Shown: positions 36,996 to 50,000 of the stretch, in pieces | Numbering within the stretch: the first letter of the stretch is position 1 | Layout: the number at the start of each line of letters is the position of its first letter | From: Amorphophallus konjac | Taxonomy: Eukaryota; Streptophyta; Magnoliopsida; Alismatales; Araceae | Assembly: GCA_022559845.1 (NCBI GenBank) | Contig: CM040124.1 | Span: 74,051,491-74,115,490 of the forward strand | DNA: 64,000 nucleotides | Direction of reading: 5' to 3' | Made by a program: the position numbers and the translations under genes | Notes under the pieces: model-generated | The model's database searches: none | What the model was told of the DNA's origin: nothing | The model's input: only the letters and a program-made list of their open reading frames with translations

Positions 36996-39377
36996 TGATG
37001 GCAACACTATGAGTCATGAAGATAAAGCAAGATGTTGACAGACAGATAAACTATTCTCCCCCTTTGACTTCATCAAAAAGAAAATAGTTTGATAAGATAA
37101 ATGGCAAACATGCATGCATGAAAAATAGTTTACCAAACGAGCCTAAACTACCAGATAAGAACATGCACAACATGTAACCCTACTCCTCCTGAAAATGTGA
37201 GGTGAAAAGAAGTAAGAAGAGGATATGATGAAGGACAGCCAAGAAGAAGTGTTAAGTAGATTAATCTCCCCCTTAATGCCAGAAACATGCTGATGTGACA
37301 ATTTCCCTTTTTGACAAAGCAGAGGGATTGGAGTGTAAGAAGTGATAAGCATCTATCAGCAAAAATACAGGGGCAATCAAGGATAAGTTCTGGTCATGAT
37401 GAATTTTATCAATAATCAAATGGCAGTGAGCAAAAGAATTTCAAATAAGCTTCAAACACATGAGTAATTCAATAAGATTTTCAAGGAGATATCAATTTCA
37501 TAAATCCAAAACTGAATTTTTCAGAGTCTTCCATTATAAGGGCTTATAAATGAACTTTATTAATCAGCATGGTTTAAACATGATGTATGCAAAGTTTGCC
37601 AATAAAATTCTGTATTTATATCTGAAATTACGGTTTAATAAAAGTGAACCAAGCCCTCATATTTATATCTTGATTAACCTCTCTTTTTCTTACACAATCA
37701 AATTCAATGACTTCTTTCGGAATCATTCACTAGTATTGAGATCAAACAATTATGAAGCCATATGATTTTGTCTAGGGTTATAGTAATTTTTCTTTTGCAT
37801 CAATATTCAAATATTGCAATTTGTTCAACAAAAATTTTCATGCTACAAATTTCAAGAGCACTCTAGTTCAGTGCACACCTTGTAACTGGAGGATATACGT
37901 TGATCAGACGCCAATATCCCTGAGTACTTAGTGTGACTAACAGTCATGCTTTATAATTAACAGAGTTAACATTTACACCTCATGACATACCTCAACTCAT
38001 TTCCTTGATGAGTGAGATGTGTTTCTCAGTGTGCACGTCATTGCTCTGCCAAATTATCAATCATTTTTTAAGCAGAGTTAACTATGGCACCTCATGACAC
38101 AGTCCTTTGGACATGGTTTCTCAGTGACCAAAGTCATTGCTCTGACAACTATTTACCCTTTAGACATTCCAGAAAATTCATTTGTTTCAAAACAATACTA
38201 ATTTCATGTACTTCAACCAAATAAAGCCATGTATTCAACAGTTCAGATTTCAGAAGATTTTACAAGACACAACATGAAACATTTAGTTAAAGTTTATTAA
38301 AATATGATTCAGATATTTTTTAGGATATTCAGAACCAAACTCAATGAATACATTAACCTTAAACCATTATGATCTTTTTGAACATTCATAAACATGTATA
38401 ATAGAAGATTCCTTGTTGTCGAGATTTTCAGATTTATGGTCATGATATACCGATTGAAATCCTTTCAATTTTCAGGTCAAGGAGGTCTGAGAGCAGCCTC
38501 TTTTCAATAGAAGCAGCAGCAAGAATATGCATCAAATGTGAGAGCATATGAAGTTCGTGCATATTGCAGAGATGGCCAAAAGTGCATCAGGCAAATATAA
38601 AAGCAACCATAGATTTCAGACTCAAGAAGAGTATCAGTTTCAAGTGAATTCAGAACAATTAGAAAGAAGTGATACACACTGATGCCAGTTGTTGATGAAT
38701 GTTACAAGAGAAGCAGAAGTTGCAAAATGAGTGAAGATATGGCTAGACAAAAAGGGTATCGATTGACTGAATGAGCAATTCAGGTTGACCGAATAGGATA
38801 AGAAGTAAATGGATGAATAGCCATGCATTTCAAAAGATTTATTTATATGCTCCCCCTGACTTGATGCACTGAAACAGCCGTTTTGGTGTTTTTAAAATTA
38901 ATCGAATGCAATCAACTCATGTATGCAAATGCACTGACTCCCCTTAACAGTATGCCATATGAGATACTCTCAATGTAGCATATGCAATGACAATTATGCA
39001 GGGAGTTTGATGAGTTATGCTCATGGACATTTAGACTGATCTATGTGCAGTTTTGACCAATGGTACTGGGTAGAAGACTTGGTCTAAAAATCACCTCATA
39101 CATAGTAAGAGCCTCCAGACAAATTGCATTTTCCCTTTAGTAACTTACCATTTGATATACCATGTTGATCATACATGACACTTTCGACTGAACAGATTTA
39201 ACATGATATGCAGTTAAAGCAGATTTCTAAGAACTTCAATCGAACAAATGTTAAAGGTGCATAACATTACCTGAATGGTGTTTTACCAACTTGGCTGCCT
39301 TGGTTTATTTATCCCTTTTTATTCTCCATCCCAAGGCACTCCTGCAAATAGCATCTCATTTTGCATTCAATCTTTGC
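36996..39377. other. Non-coding interior of the Copia element
   Basis: AT-rich, no frame above about 70 codons and no pol motif on either strand. It occupies the place where pol would be in an autonomous relative. Confidence 0.7.
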
Positions 39378-41867
39378 CTAAGTCTCCTTGGGTCCTTTAG
39401 TGACCGTAGCACCTCTGAATGGTGCTCTCCTCATTTTCAACACATGAAAATCATCAAACCTCATCAAATAACGGTTAGACATGGAATGTCCTAACTGTCC
39501 ACAGTAATAACATGAAATAACAGATTTTAAATTCTTTTTATGCACATTATTATAAGTATGGAATCTTTGTGCATTAACATGAAAATTTCTGTTATTTGCA
39601 TGGACGTTTTGTTTTCCATAACTTGCTAACCAGCATTCAGAAGCTCGGTGGTCAGGTTTTCCACAATCAAAGCATCCAACATATTTTTCCTTAGACACAA
39701 ATTTGTTTCTGCCAAAATCAATTTTGTTTACAGGGAATTTAACAAATTTAGAATTAAGTTTCTTTCCCTGAATATGCTAACAGTCCTGGACTGTGTGGCC
39801 ATATTTCCCACATTCAAAACAGGAAGAGAAATTTCTTCTCTTAATCACTGACCAGCAATCACTAGCCAGATGGCCTGGCTTTCAACAGTTGGAACACATA
39901 GAAGCTTTTCCTTTGAAAGCAAATTTATCTTTGCCAAAGGCATTATGTTTTGTAGGGAATCTAACATGTTTAGAATTAACCCTTCCCTGGGCATGCCAAC
40001 AATGGGCAGCAATGTGACCCATCTTGCCACAATGAAAATAATGACTTTTCTTATTTTGAAATGCATGAGTTTGTTTTAGAACATGGGATTTAGCATTTAA
40101 GTTCCTAGCATACATTGTGTTGGCATTTAGATCATCATTTTTCATCAATTTGTAGTCATTCATCAAATGGCCGAGCCTACCACAGTAATGACATGAAATT
40201 CTCTTCTCGTGTGCATAAATATATGTGTTGGTGTTGTAGACAGCATGCACATTTTTAATATGAGTGTGTGTAGGCTTGTTCTGCAAATTTCCATTTCCTT
40301 CAGCTTTTTCAGTAGGTTTCTGACTTTTCTGAATAGTAGCTAGATTTTGATTTTTCTGTGCAGTGAACTGAAAAACCAATGGAGTTTTGATGCTGGTTTG
40401 TTCTGAGCTACTTACAAATGATGTATGAATTTTGTTTCCAAAGCTCTTCTTATTTACTGGATTATACCTCAGCCCCTCTTTCTGAAAATTCACTTTCATC
40501 CCCAGCAGTTTATCCAAATTATCTTGACCTTTAACAAATCTAGATAAAGAATTCTTTAGGTCCTTAATCTCATCTTCCAGGGATGCAATATAGAATTCAT
40601 AGCCAGCAATTTCTTGTTCAATGCAATTCACACACTCATTTAGCACTTTGTTTGCAGTTTTATAGTTCTCAACTTCTTGTTCCAGATTGTGCAATTTTTC
40701 AGACTCTTTTATACAGACAGATTTTCCTTTTTCTAGGACAAGAAGTCTCTCTGACATAGCAGTGTTCAACTGCTTCACTTTTTCAATCTCTTTAATCAAT
40801 TTGTCATTTTCTGATTTCAAATTTTCAGTTTATTCAACACAACTTTTATCAATTTTTATTGAGTTCATTTTCTCATTCAACTCTTCTTCTATCTGTTCAA
40901 ACTCCAAAATCTTGTTTAACAGATCTTGGTTTTCTTCCTTTAGGGAAACAGTTAAGTCCTTCTGCCATTCTAAATCTGAGTGAAGTTTTTCATTTATTTC
41001 TTTCAGAAATGGACAGTCATTGCAGACAGATTTAGCAAAGCATGTTGTTTCAGCATTGGCTTTTAGACACTGTTTCCTAAGACATTCATTCTCAATTTCC
41101 AGGGTATTCAATTCACAACTAACACATTCAAAATCTTTCATCAGTTTTTCATTCTGAACTAAATTATTGACATGAACCTGATCATCATCAATCAAGCTAA
41201 CTTTTTCTTTTAGTTCTGAAATTTCACGTACAAGTTCTTGATTTTCCTCTTTAAATAAGCCAATTTATTTCTTAAGCATTTCTTTTTCAGATTTCAACTG
41301 ATCTAGTTCTGAAGCAGCAGAATCAAGATTGTTCAGTCGTTTTCTGAAAATTTCATTCTCACTTTTCAATGTCTCAATATTAATATTTTCAGAATTGGAG
41401 TTAGCAGCTTCATGCAATTTCTTCTTCAGGGATTTATTTTTCTTACTTAGGCTCTTATACCTATCTAACAGATCAGCATAGGCATCCTCCCAGTCATCTA
41501 TAGAGAAATTCTCAAAGGGGTTTACCTGATCACTGCTGTGATCACTGTCGTTTGCCATCATGCATTTGTCTTCGTTTCCTTTATCGGCGATCTTCAGTCT
41601 ATCCAATATCTCTCTTGCTGATCTGCAATCATAAAAACAAGAATGGAATGCCCTATTAGTAGCGGCCTTCATCATCTCCAAAGCTTTCTGGTTTTCAGCA
41701 CACATAGATCTATGATTATCAGTCCATTTGGACTTGTTCTTTTGTAATCTATGTGGACCATGTGAAATTAGCTTCCACAGATCTGGATCAACAGACTTAA
41801 CAAACATACGCAAGTTATTAAACCACAAATTAAAATCAATACCATTAAAAACCGGTGGATGACCCAT
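39378..41867 (-). pseudogene. Copia gag with multiple CCHC zinc knuckles
   Basis: 41,867-41,265: gag N-terminal domain (PPVFNGIDFNLWFNNLRMFV, WDNxRxMCAENQKALEMM-like). 41,195-40,400: long coiled-coil stretch (Lys/Glu/Asn/Leu-rich). Then zinc knuckles in a row: CHYCGRLGHLMNDYK (last Cys lost, about 40,195), YFHCGKMGHIAAHC (first Cys lost, about 40,045), CSNC-stop-KPGHLASDC (about 39,895), CFECGKYGHTVQDC (about 39,820), CFDCGKPDHRASEC (about 39,665), CYYCGQLGHSMSNR (about 39,510). Stops near 41,265, 40,830, 39,882 and 39,770 break the frame. Copia Gag usually has one or two knuckles, so six is unusual. Nucleic-acid binding is expected of the family. Confidence 0.82.
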
Positions 41868-41970
41868 AAGAAGGATTTAGGAACAGTCAGCCAAAAACAA
41901 GGAGCAGCAAAAGGAATTAGCATCAAGGAGCACCAAGGATCACTGCAGATCGTTGGATCTGTAGAACCAG

Positions 41971-41990
41971 TAACCCGCTCTGATACCAAT
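41971..41990 (-). other. Primer-binding site of the Copia element
   Basis: Minus-strand TGGTATCAGAGCG, two bases after the 5' LTR end, complementary to the 3' end of initiator tRNA-Met as usual for plant Copia elements. Confidence 0.88.
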
Positions 41991-42448
41991 TGTTAGGGTG
42001 CAAGGCACGGATTCAGAGGGGGGTGAATGAATCCCCGTTCAAAAAACTATTGCGGAATTAAAATCTAGGTTAGGCTGAACAAATTAAATGCTCTCCAGAG
42101 ACAGGAAGATGATAATCAAATAGTAGATGCATAGTTAATAGCTCATACTAAATCGTAACTCTGCCAGACACAATATCGAATGCCAAGCGAGCATACAAAC
42201 TGACATATCGTAGAACACACTAGCAGACCTTCAAGCTCCGAATAGCATGCAATCTCCGCAGACTAGAACTACGCAAACCAGACTCACTTAGCAACACATA
42301 TAATGCTCAAGGGTACTTCAGTTAGAAACAAGAATGCTCAGACAACCTGTGAAGGAGGTAGAAGACAAGGGGCAAACGCACAAGGCAAACCACGACACAG
42401 TAGATTTTTAGGTGGTTCGGCTTGCAACCCACAGACCTACATCCACCC

Positions 42449-42775
42449 CTCACTCCAAACCGGAGTGAGGCTTCCCTTGCCAAAGCAAGAAGCAGACTTA
42501 GTCTGCAACAACCGCTGCCTTATAGCTTGACCCAGAGGAACACTCTCCTCTCTTCCTCCAACCCGGAGGGGAACCACGAGTGACACCCCGTCACTATCAA
42601 CCGGAGACACAGTCTCCCTTCCTCTGATACCCAGAGGGAAACCATAAGTAACACCCTGTCACTTGCAACCCGAAGGACCAATCCTCTCTTCCTCCAAACC
42701 GGAGGGAAACCCACAAGTAGCACACCACTACTTGCAATCGGAGACTACGCCTCCCTTCTCCTGAGTCCACAGGAG
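42449..42775. repeat. Hairpin chain in the Copia 5' LTR
   Basis: Same chain as 34,654-34,980. Most stems are preserved; a few have single mismatches (for example GGAGAC with GCCTCC near 42,740). Confidence 0.8.
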
Positions 42776-44239
42776 AAACCCCGACCTCAAGCCAAAGGAT
42801 CGGAAAACACTAATGGAGAATGGGAAGAACAAACGAAAAACAAAAACAGAAACAAAAGGGAAAATAACTGTAGCTCCGAAGAGCAATTTCAACATAAGTC
42901 TTCAGGGAACGCTCCCTCTTCTCTTCTTCTCAGCATCTGGCTCTCTCTTTACTTCTTAGCTCTCTCTCTCTCTTCACTTCGCAGCTCTTCTCACTTTCTC
43001 TTCACTACTCAGCTCTCTCGCTCTCTCTAGACTTCTTCTTCTTCTCAGCTATCTCTTCTTTTCTCTCTTGGCTTTCTTCTCTGGTGGCTGCTCTTTCTTT
43101 TTCTTTCTTGCGGCTCACCCTTCTTCTCTTCTGGTTGCTCTTCTTTCCTTCTGGCGGCCTGTTTCTTGAAGGACAAGACAACCTTATATTAGCAGAGCCT
43201 CCTTATGGATGAGGCAGAAAAACCTACTGAAATCCCACTGGTCCACGTGGCAGGGATGAGAATGTTCCTTTTGTCAGCCTTCTGGGAACACGTGCCCGCC
43301 TCCAGCCTTCTGGGAACACGTGCCTGCTTCAGTTGGAGCTCACGTGATTCTTTAATCCTGTCAGTCACAAGAGAGGCATTTCGTCAAACAGTTTGGGGTC
43401 AGTCATTTTGAAATGTGCACAGATCCAATACATGCTCCGACGTGTATATGCTCAAGGTGCAACTAGTATAGACCTGAGTTCAGTTGGCACTGAGCTCAGT
43501 AGCTAGTCACGACCCAATAATGCATGAAGCTAATAAGTGCATGGACCTTGCTATGCAGAATGCAAAGACTTGCACCGACCAACATTGCACCGACCGTGTC
43601 CTTGTGCTAGTAAAGGCATTGCACCGACTGTGTGTGTGCATTAGACGTAGCATGAGACGTAGACTGCACCGACCGTGTGAATGCCTTAGGCATATATATG
43701 CACGGACCAGGTATGTGCGTGAGACGCAAAATGAGACGCACATATGCACTGACTTGAGTGTGGTGAAGCAAAGATATGCACAGACTTAACTATGGTGATG
43801 GGGTGACTAGCACTGACCTTAGTATGCCTTAGACAAAACTAGCACCGACTGTGTATAGGCCTTAGCCAAGGACATGCAGCGCCGCTAGCACCGACCTTGT
43901 ATAGCACATAGCGCAGCAAAAGCTGCACCGACCTTGTTATGAGACCTACACCTACGCTTAAGCAAAAGATGCACCGACCTAGTGACAAAGCACTGGAACG
44001 TGCACCGACCTTATGCTCACAGCAAACTATATGCACCGACCTTCATGCGTGCGCATAACAGAATGCGCACCGACTTGTGCTCGCTTGCAGCAAAGCCTGC
44101 ACCGACCCTATATGCGTGCATGTAAAAACATGCACCGACTATATATGCGCTGGCTCAGTTATGTGTAGACTAAGACATGCACAGACTTTATATGTAACAA
44201 CCAGTAACGTGCACTGACCTAAGCTGAATGTGCTACAGT

Positions 44240-45403
44240 CATAGTTGTCAAGGCGACCCAAGGCGCTCACGGGGTCTCTAAGCACTCAGGCGACAAGGCA
44301 TCCCCTTAGGCGTCGCCTAGGCGACACTTCGGTTACTAATTAAAAAATCTAAAATATATATCCTCCAATATATAAAGCAGAGAAGGTACAATGAGACAGA
44401 AGGTGAAAAAAGGCTTCGGTCACATTTTTTTATTTTACAGCAATTTCTTCATTGCTTGATTTTAGGAATAAATGAATTTAGGAAGTTTATTGATTTTATG
44501 TATGCATTTTTTATGATATTTAGACATATATTTATATTTCTGAATTATATATATTATTTTAACAAATTATCGCCTCAAACGCTTAGGCCATAATCTAGGG
44601 GGATCCCAATCCTTTCATCCTTGCTTCCAACCTGAAGTTTATCACACATTGTCCTTGCTTTGTTGAGTAATTCTATCAACAATGTCTTATATATGTGAAC
44701 CATTAGATATCTCAGATGGAAGCTCATCATGTCACAAGCTAAATTGTTTCACATTCCCCGCCTTTATATCCACATTGGTAGAATCCTTATTCTTTTATTT
44801 CAGAACAATGATATGCATACATACTTGTAGATTGAATCCAGTGGGAAGATGACAAGTGCCATCGTTAAGAATGACTTATTTGATGTTAATCCTGTTAAAG
44901 TGTGGAGCCCGAACTCGCCATCGTGCGTCCTCGCACGCGGATCGACCTTGCGGGGTTTTCTGGGGGCGGAGTCCCCGGAAGAAAATTTATGTTTATAACA
45001 GGGGCATTGTTGTCTTTGGTACCCTGACCGGTGGCGCCCTAATCTCCTTGTATAAAAGGGTGCGAACTCTCTCTTATATTGTATCTGGGTGTGTTTTATT
45101 CTAGTGGAAAACCTTCTGCGGCCGTGGATGTAGGAAGGCACATCGCTATGAACCACGTAAATCTCTGTGTTCTTGTGACTTGATCTCTTCTTCCCCCTTT
45201 CTTCTTCCTCCTCTGTTGTTTGTCAATCTCTACAGGTACTCCGATCTCCAACAAATCCACAGGGAAGATGACAGGTGGGTTGGCCCGCCTTGGCGGGCGC
45301 CTAGCTCGCCTTTTTTAGTGTCAAAAAGGCGCTGGACCGCCTAGCCAGTTCAAGAGCGCCTGGGCGCCTAGGCGGCGTCTGGGCGCCCGCCTTGACAACT
45401 ATG
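44240..45403. mobile_element. hAT-like non-autonomous element with 16-bp perfect TIRs (1,164 bp)
   Basis: Both ends read inward CATAGTTGTCAAGGCG. The 8-bp duplication GCTACAGT lies at 44,232-44,239 and 45,404-45,411; the empty site is preserved in the other LTR at 36,438-36,445. The ends are rich in GGCGCCTAGGCG-type sequence; no transposase is present. Its termini differ from the GGCAGTATCGG family, so a different hAT family moved it. Confidence 0.93.
44893..45253 (+). mobile_element. Solo LTR (361 bp) nested in the hAT-like element
   Basis: Starts TGTTAAAGTGTGG and ends GATCTCCAACA, flanked by AATCC at 44,888-44,892 and 45,254-45,258. A plus-strand TATA (TTGTATAAAAGGG, about 45,049-45,061) and AACCACGTAAATCTC (about 45,150) are typical of short plant Copia LTRs. 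Confidence 0.85.
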
Positions 45404-45945
45404 GCTACAGTGCATGCACAGACCTGAATATGCATGTGCACAGACTTGAACAGTGTATGCACAGACTTTGTGCAAGCTAACACAGACTATATGCATGCTA
45501 CAGTGTATGCACCGACTTGCATTATGCGTACGCAAACATGCACCGACTATGAGTATGATAGATGGTGCAACTAGCACCGACCTGGTTATGCTGGATGGTG
45601 CAACTAGCACCGACCTGATGCATGGTTCTGTAAACTAACACCGACTAACATCGACCTAAGTATGTGCATATGACTTATCAAACCTGAGAGAACTTTGTGC
45701 ACATAACCTGTTCGATGAAATGACTGTGCATGCAATCTGATGAGGTTCTATGTAGCATGAGTGTGCATAAATATGAAAATGCACATCATGCAAATGATCA
45801 TTAAATTCAATGTACAAAACATCAATGCACAGCAATCAAACCTCATTAATTCACAGTGCAATGCCTAAATGCATAATCAGATGCATATTGCAAACACATG
45901 ATGACTTATAGTGTTTGCTATCATCAAAACCACAGGGACATAACA

Positions 45946-46171
45946 CAGACCATTTGTCCTGCCAAAAGAAGATCTTGTCCATCATCTGTTGAGAAGGCTA
46001 CTATTCGGGAGACCACTGTCCCTCATGCTGAGGATGCCTTTCCAGGCTTGAGACATCAGACGAGGCTGATGATGTACCATGCCACATCTAGATCTCTTAC
46101 GGTACTTGTTTTTACAATCTGCAGCAATAAACCCTGCTCTCTTCTTCTCAACTTCAAATCCACTTACTCAT
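45946..46171 (+). other. Host flank with a short coding-like stretch
   Basis: This continues host sequence from 34,154-34,194 once the Copia element is removed. From about 45,946 a frame runs about 53 codons (TICPAKRRSCPSSVEKATI onwards) to a GT at about 46,104. I do not recognise it and the coding potential is weak. Confidence 0.35.
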
Positions 46172-46684
46172 TGTTTACGTGCGGAATTTTTGGCGTCCGT
46201 TCCGACGGGCGAAGATGTGTTTTGTTATTTATTTTGGCACATATTAATTCCGCGCTTTTGGGTTTATCATACAATTAGGGTTCGTGTACTGGACTTTTCC
46301 TCACCGAACAGAGTCGGTGTTAATTTACATCGAACAAGTCCGAATACCCTTGATTAAAACTGCTAAAGATGCTTTCTTGCCTTCATGGCCCATACCCTTG
46401 AATGAGGGAGAAGCCTTTATAGTTTTCCCCCAAGTGAGGGTTTGACCACGACTTCCTATATTTAGAAGAGGATTCGTTTGGAGTTTCTTGTGCCACTAGG
46501 GGCTGCATATAATCCTTGCAATTGCAGTGGATTTTTCCACATTTTCAAGATTTCTTTTACGGGCATATGCGCAATTATAAAAAGCCCAGGGTAGAAATGC
46601 AATTCCTAAAATTTAGCCCTGAGAGAGGGTATTTTCACAAATGGGGAGAGTTTCCCCACAGAAAAAAAACTCTCTTGAATTTTC
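46172..46684 (-). mobile_element. Tat LTR fragment E (probable 3' LTR of element D)
   Basis: Ends TGTAAACA-like (CGTAAACA) at 46,172 on the minus strand and matches LTR D (61,913-62,425) almost base for base. It is cut at GAATTTTC (46,677-46,684), where hAT copy 2 begins; LTR D runs on uninterrupted at the same point (62,418-62,425) and serves as the empty site. There is no PBS on its left, as expected for the 3' LTR of a minus-strand element. Confidence 0.82.
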
Positions 46685-47024
46685 CAAGGATGGCAGTGTC
46701 GGTTTCGGTTTCCCCCGAAACCAGCCGAAATCCAATCAAAAGCTTAAAAAAATTGAAAATGGACCTAAAAATTCATAAATAAATAGATATAAAGTTAATA
46801 ATCACATAAAAATCAAAAATTCATTAGACATGCATTTGATTGTAAAGAAATTAGATTAAGTGCAATAAATATGAAGTAGATATTGAAATTCAAACATTGA
46901 ACATGTTAAACTAATATTCTTGACTACATACTAAGCATAAAGTAGGTTCAAGCATTACAATAAATTTAATTAGGCACAGTAAATGTTACAGAAATTAAAT
47001 GATTTTTACCTAAATGAAGAGAGA

Positions 47025-50000
47025 CTAATATGGGTAATAACTAGAATCTTCTCCCTCATCGTCTGACTTTTGATCTTGATACCCATAAGAAGGTTGCATG
47101 TATTGTGTATATTCACTATAATCAAAAGTAGCCAAGTCTTGCATCCCTCTTTGGATCCCTCTTAGAGTGTGAGGTTCTCGGCTTGATTCGAATCTAGAAT
47201 CAGCGTAAGAATCTATAGGAAGAGAAGAGGAACCGGACGGATGTGGATGGAACTGGAATGCTGGTTCATGACCCCACCCGTAAAACGCTGCCTCCTGTTG
47301 GCCACCTCCATAACCTGATGGATGCCCATATTGACTCTGTGAATCATGTCGTCGCTCACCCTGACTGTATCCTCTGCCTGTGTCTGCGTGGAAGGAGGAA
47401 GGATCACCAGCATCTCCACCGCCAATAGTAGCACCTGCAACACCTGTAGCACCTGCAGCTGCACTAGGATCATCATCATCATCATCATCATCATCACCAC
47501 AATCACTGGCCAGTCGCCTTTTGGCCTTTGGGGCTGCTTTTTTCTGTTTCGGTGTGCTTTCTTCAATCACCCTTGACATGAATCCTGTTTCCCTTGGCGT
47601 GTGCCTCAAATAAATCTGCTTCAACTGCTCAATTGTCGGGTCCTCTCGAGCAGCAGTATTTGTTCTCTCAGTTTGCCCATGCACTGAAGTACTTCTTCTT
47701 AAGGATGCAGGTGGCTTGCCAATTCTAGGAGTGACTGGCCTGCTATCTGAGTCTGAGTGTCTAGCTGGCTGAAAATCATGCTACTCCTCAGTGTCATCAA
47801 CAACCTCAGGTGGGTCCCTTCTCTGGTGCGCATGAGTATCTCTGGCCCTCTTTGATTTTCTTCTGAATTCGGGATCTCTTGGTTCATCTTCATCTAGTAT
47901 GCACTCTGCCCATCTTCTATCATCATCATCAAAAATGGGCTCATCAATCTGCTCTCGTGTCTCCATCCAAGACTGCAAGGGATTCTCATCATCAAATAAA
48001 GCGTCAACATCAATTTCTGGCATTGCATCCTCTGCGACGCGTTTGTCCCTCTGCATTTGTCTTATCTTCATGTTCTTTATTTACAGTCTCATATTGTAAT
48101 GACAGTAAACAAATTTTTCTAACCGTTCAGCCTTTAGCCAATTGCGAACCTTTGTGTGTATAAGGCTGAACGTGCTCCAATTTCTTTCACATTGGCTTGT
48201 CGATGTTGTTTGACTGAGCACCCTAATTGCAATGAAAGTCAATGCAGAACTGGTCAAATCTCTATTATTCACCATTATCCACCAGTCAGCTATTCAACCA
48301 ACCATAAACAAATGCATATAAGTTGTAGAAATACATATTCAGGTTAAGAAATCAAAAAAATAAAATATACCTGGGCTCACTCTTCCCACAATGTATTGCA
48401 ATTGGGAGTCAGAATATGTCCCAGTCCTCATTCTATAATTGTTCATCTACAAACATAAAGTAATACATTAACATAACTACTTAAATAAATTCTATACCTG
48501 TTATTGCTAAAATCAAATAAAGGCCAACCTCTACTTCGGCCTGAAGTCTCTTTTCTAGTGTCCTCGATAAACGACCAATGACTTTTAAAGTCCCTTGGAG
48601 CACCTCGCAATCAACATGTGCATGAGCATCGTACATAAATAGAGGGTTGAGGAAATAACCTGCATTTGTGTATAATTAACTAAATGTTATATATAAAATA
48701 ACATATAGGCATTACCCCAATTTCAGTATAATTAATCACTCACCAGCTGCATGCAAGTCGTGGTGTAATGTGTTGTCCCATCTCTGGTCAATAATTTTCC
48801 ACCATTTTGCATAATGTCTGGGAAGTGAATCCTACAACTCCAATTTGGCATGGTCCATGGCCTCGTACAGATAGCCCATATCATTCTTCTCATCGCCATC
48901 CACCATTCTTAGGACCTTCACGAGGGGTGTGACTACTTTCAAGTACCGTGACACCTTGCCCCAGAATTTGTCGTCCACGATGTGACAGATATCCAAATAA
49001 TCCATCTGAGCATCAACATTGCTCTTGTCGATGTATTTCCGCAGGGCATTGTGGTAGATGAAAGCTTTCAGCTCATTCTTATACCTGTGCAAATAAATGA
49101 AATTTGAATCAAATACTGTTACATATCAATAAGGATAAAGTATCAAGAATTGAGATCAATCTTATACCTGTGCAAAGACTCCAAAGAAATAAAATTGGAT
49201 GCAAATCTGGTTGGGCCTGCACGGATGGTATCTCGCCCTCCACTGGCATGCGCCCTGAACATATTCAATATCCTAGGATGGCCATAGATATACTGTGTCA
49301 CTTTTTGTGCCTTGTCAATTGTCTTCTTCACATGCTTTTCCTTCCCTATGTCTTCAAGCATCAGATCCATACAATGTGCTGCACATGGGAGCCAATATAA
49401 ATGCTCGCGCTTCTGCATCAATTTCTTCTCTGCAGCCTTGTAACTGGCTTCATTATCAGTCACCACTTGCACAACATTCTCCTCTCTAATTTGTTCTACC
49501 ATGTCATCCATCAAATGAAACAAATAATTTACATTCTTTTTATAATTTGATGCATCAACTGATTTCACAAATACTGTACCTTCGATGCAATAAACCAAAA
49601 AGTTTATCATGGACTTCTTCGTGGTACCAGTCCAACCATCACACATGATGGTGCATCCTCTCTCCACCCATATATGCTTGAAGCTTTCAACCCAATCATG
49701 GAGCTCCTCAACCTCTCTCTCAAGGCCACGCCCGTATATGTCTCGACGTGAGGGGGCCTTCAAGCCAGGGCCAGCATCTGCTATGGCATCTATCATAGGT
49801 TGGAAATATTCACTTGAACCTGCATGTGCAGGGACACCTGCATTAAAAAATCATTTACAGATACTTTTAAATGCATGCCCTACAACTTCTGCTGATTTTT
49901 TGACCCCTCTCAATGCTTGCTTGATTTTAAGTTGTGTAGCTTGGGGCCTTCTGTGCAGATAGCTGTCCATGGGCCCTGCTCTCTGCGGGGCAGCACCACT

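Larger units (their letters stand above)
34195..45945 (-). mobile_element. Complete Copia-type element with gag but no pol (11,751 bp)
   Basis: Two LTRs (34,195-36,979 and 41,991-45,945) are flanked by the 5-bp duplication CAGAC at 34,190-34,194 and 45,946-45,950. On the minus strand the order is 5' LTR, PBS (TGGTATCAGAGCG, initiator tRNA-Met type), gag, long non-coding region, PPT (AAAAAGGGGGAGAT), 3' LTR. The PPT and PBS fit the large Copia (SIRE/Maximus-like) group. The 5-kb interior has no protease, integrase or reverse transcriptase, so it must have depended on enzymes of another element. Confidence 0.92.
41991..45945 (-). mobile_element. 5' LTR of the Copia element (3,955 bp including an insertion)
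   Basis: Nearly identical to 34,195-36,979 apart from a 1,164-bp insertion (44,240-45,403) plus its 8-bp duplication, and small indels in the hairpin and promoter region. The high identity of the two LTRs points to a fairly recent insertion. Confidence 0.92.

Noticed and set aside
44800..45156. 118-codon open frame, minus strand
   Set aside because: Lies across the nested solo LTR boundary; no motif and no conservation expected.
47467..47493. Poly-Asp run as a functional acidic domain
   Set aside because: It is a CAT/ATC microsatellite; length is probably neutral.
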